Below the pieces are notes generated by a model. It had not been told where the DNA came from, ran no database searches, and was given only the letters and a program-made list of their open reading frames with translations. The translations under genes were made by a program, and so were the position numbers. Source: an uncultured Prochlorococcus sp. (GTDB lineage: Bacteria > Cyanobacteriota > Cyanobacteriia > PCC-6307 > Cyanobiaceae). Taken from it: a stretch of DNA of 60,097 nt. Of the stretch, positions 59,835 through 60,097 are shown piece after piece (positions within the stretch are counted from its first letter, which is position 1; each line of letters starts with the position of its first letter). Where the stretch lies: the NCBI GenBank assembly GCA_902623195.1, contig CACNSV010000005.1:1-60097 (forward strand), given 5' to 3'.

Positions 59835-60097
59835 CTATTTAGCAGAACTTCTTCTTACCACCTTGCGACCGCTAGAAGAATCTAAATAAATATTTTCATC
59901 ATTTTTAGTTTTTTGACTACCATTATTATCTAATTGATCCATTTCGGAGCAAATACCTACAACCATAGCAGCTTCAACGTGATCAGGAAGATCACCGATT
60001 GTAATTAAAGCTTTCAAAACCAATTGGAGTCTTGTATCTTTATCTAATTCAGGTCTAAGCTTTTTTACTGTACCCCAAAGCTCTTTAGTTACTTCTT
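59835..60097 (-). CDS. hypothetical protein (3' part)
   Basis: The C-terminal 87 codons of a gene that continues beyond 60097. They include EVTKELWGTVKKLRPELDKD, then LKALITIGDLPDHVEAAMVV and a basic tail (SGRKVVRRSSAK). Soluble and helical. The gene start lies outside the window. It converges with the small membrane gene, 4 bp apart. Confidence 0.7.
   Translation of the reverse strand, partial: EVTKELWGTVKKLRPELDKDTRLQLVLKALITIGDLPDHVEAAMVVGICSEMDQLDNNGSQKTKNDENIYLDSSSGRKVVRRSSAK

Overview
The window is almost certainly from a high-light-adapted Prochlorococcus or a very close marine picocyanobacterium. It is extremely AT-rich and gene-dense, with many tiny membrane proteins, high-light-inducible (Hli) genes, psaC, the pipX-pipY pair, a CrtH-type carotenoid isomerase and several protein families largely confined to marine picocyanobacteria. 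This assignment rests on reading protein sequences, not on a database search.

Positions 1-21850 are conserved core. In order they hold the yidD/glutaredoxin/murE operon, rpsD, a sulfur amino-acid cluster (two Cys/Met-metabolism PLP enzymes and cysK), queA, pyruvate dehydrogenase E2, an acyl-activating enzyme with lipB, the hpf-deoC-recO-glycosyltransferase run, the minus-strand series der-ecfT-pipX-pipY-sepF-proC, the aroQ-miaE-cobI set, and then tRNA-Tyr and tRNA-Thr.

The 3' 47 bp of the tRNA-Thr region (21806-21852) is repeated exactly at 25528-25574. It encloses a 3.7-kb island with the hallmark of a tRNA-targeted integrative element. The island carries small accessory genes, a secreted HtrA-like protease bracketed by two tRNA-Pro-like 3' fragments, and a small HTH protein resembling phage terminase small subunits. 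No integrase is visible. The terminator probably belonging to tRNA-Thr now lies beyond the right repeat, followed by a helically phased array of CTTCCCG repeats.

Positions 25600-40640 form a long accessory zone of small genes, many below 60 codons. Families found in the island recur here (DUF3764-like, DUF1651-like, DUF3303-like and two small membrane families). Five of the genes share a promoter-like leader, often with a run of T directly before the start codon. Gene decay is frequent: a ClpS adaptor, a 2H phosphoesterase and several tiny genes carry frameshifts or stops. Three hli genes and psaC, which begins with TTG, lie in this zone.

At 40640-43930 is a translationally coupled three-gene operon: a SABATH-like carboxyl methyltransferase, a leucine-dehydrogenase-like enzyme and a sarcosine-oxidase-like flavoprotein. 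I do not recognise this combination as a described pathway, and it is the best metabolic novelty candidate here. A possible non-coding RNA lies just beyond its 3' end.

From 44000 to the end, small accessory genes are mixed with recognisable ones: tandem fluoride channels, a family 2 glycosyltransferase, arfB, a PrxQ-type peroxiredoxin, tatA, a Nif11-domain peptide, tenA-thiD and a carotenoid isomerase-like enzyme.
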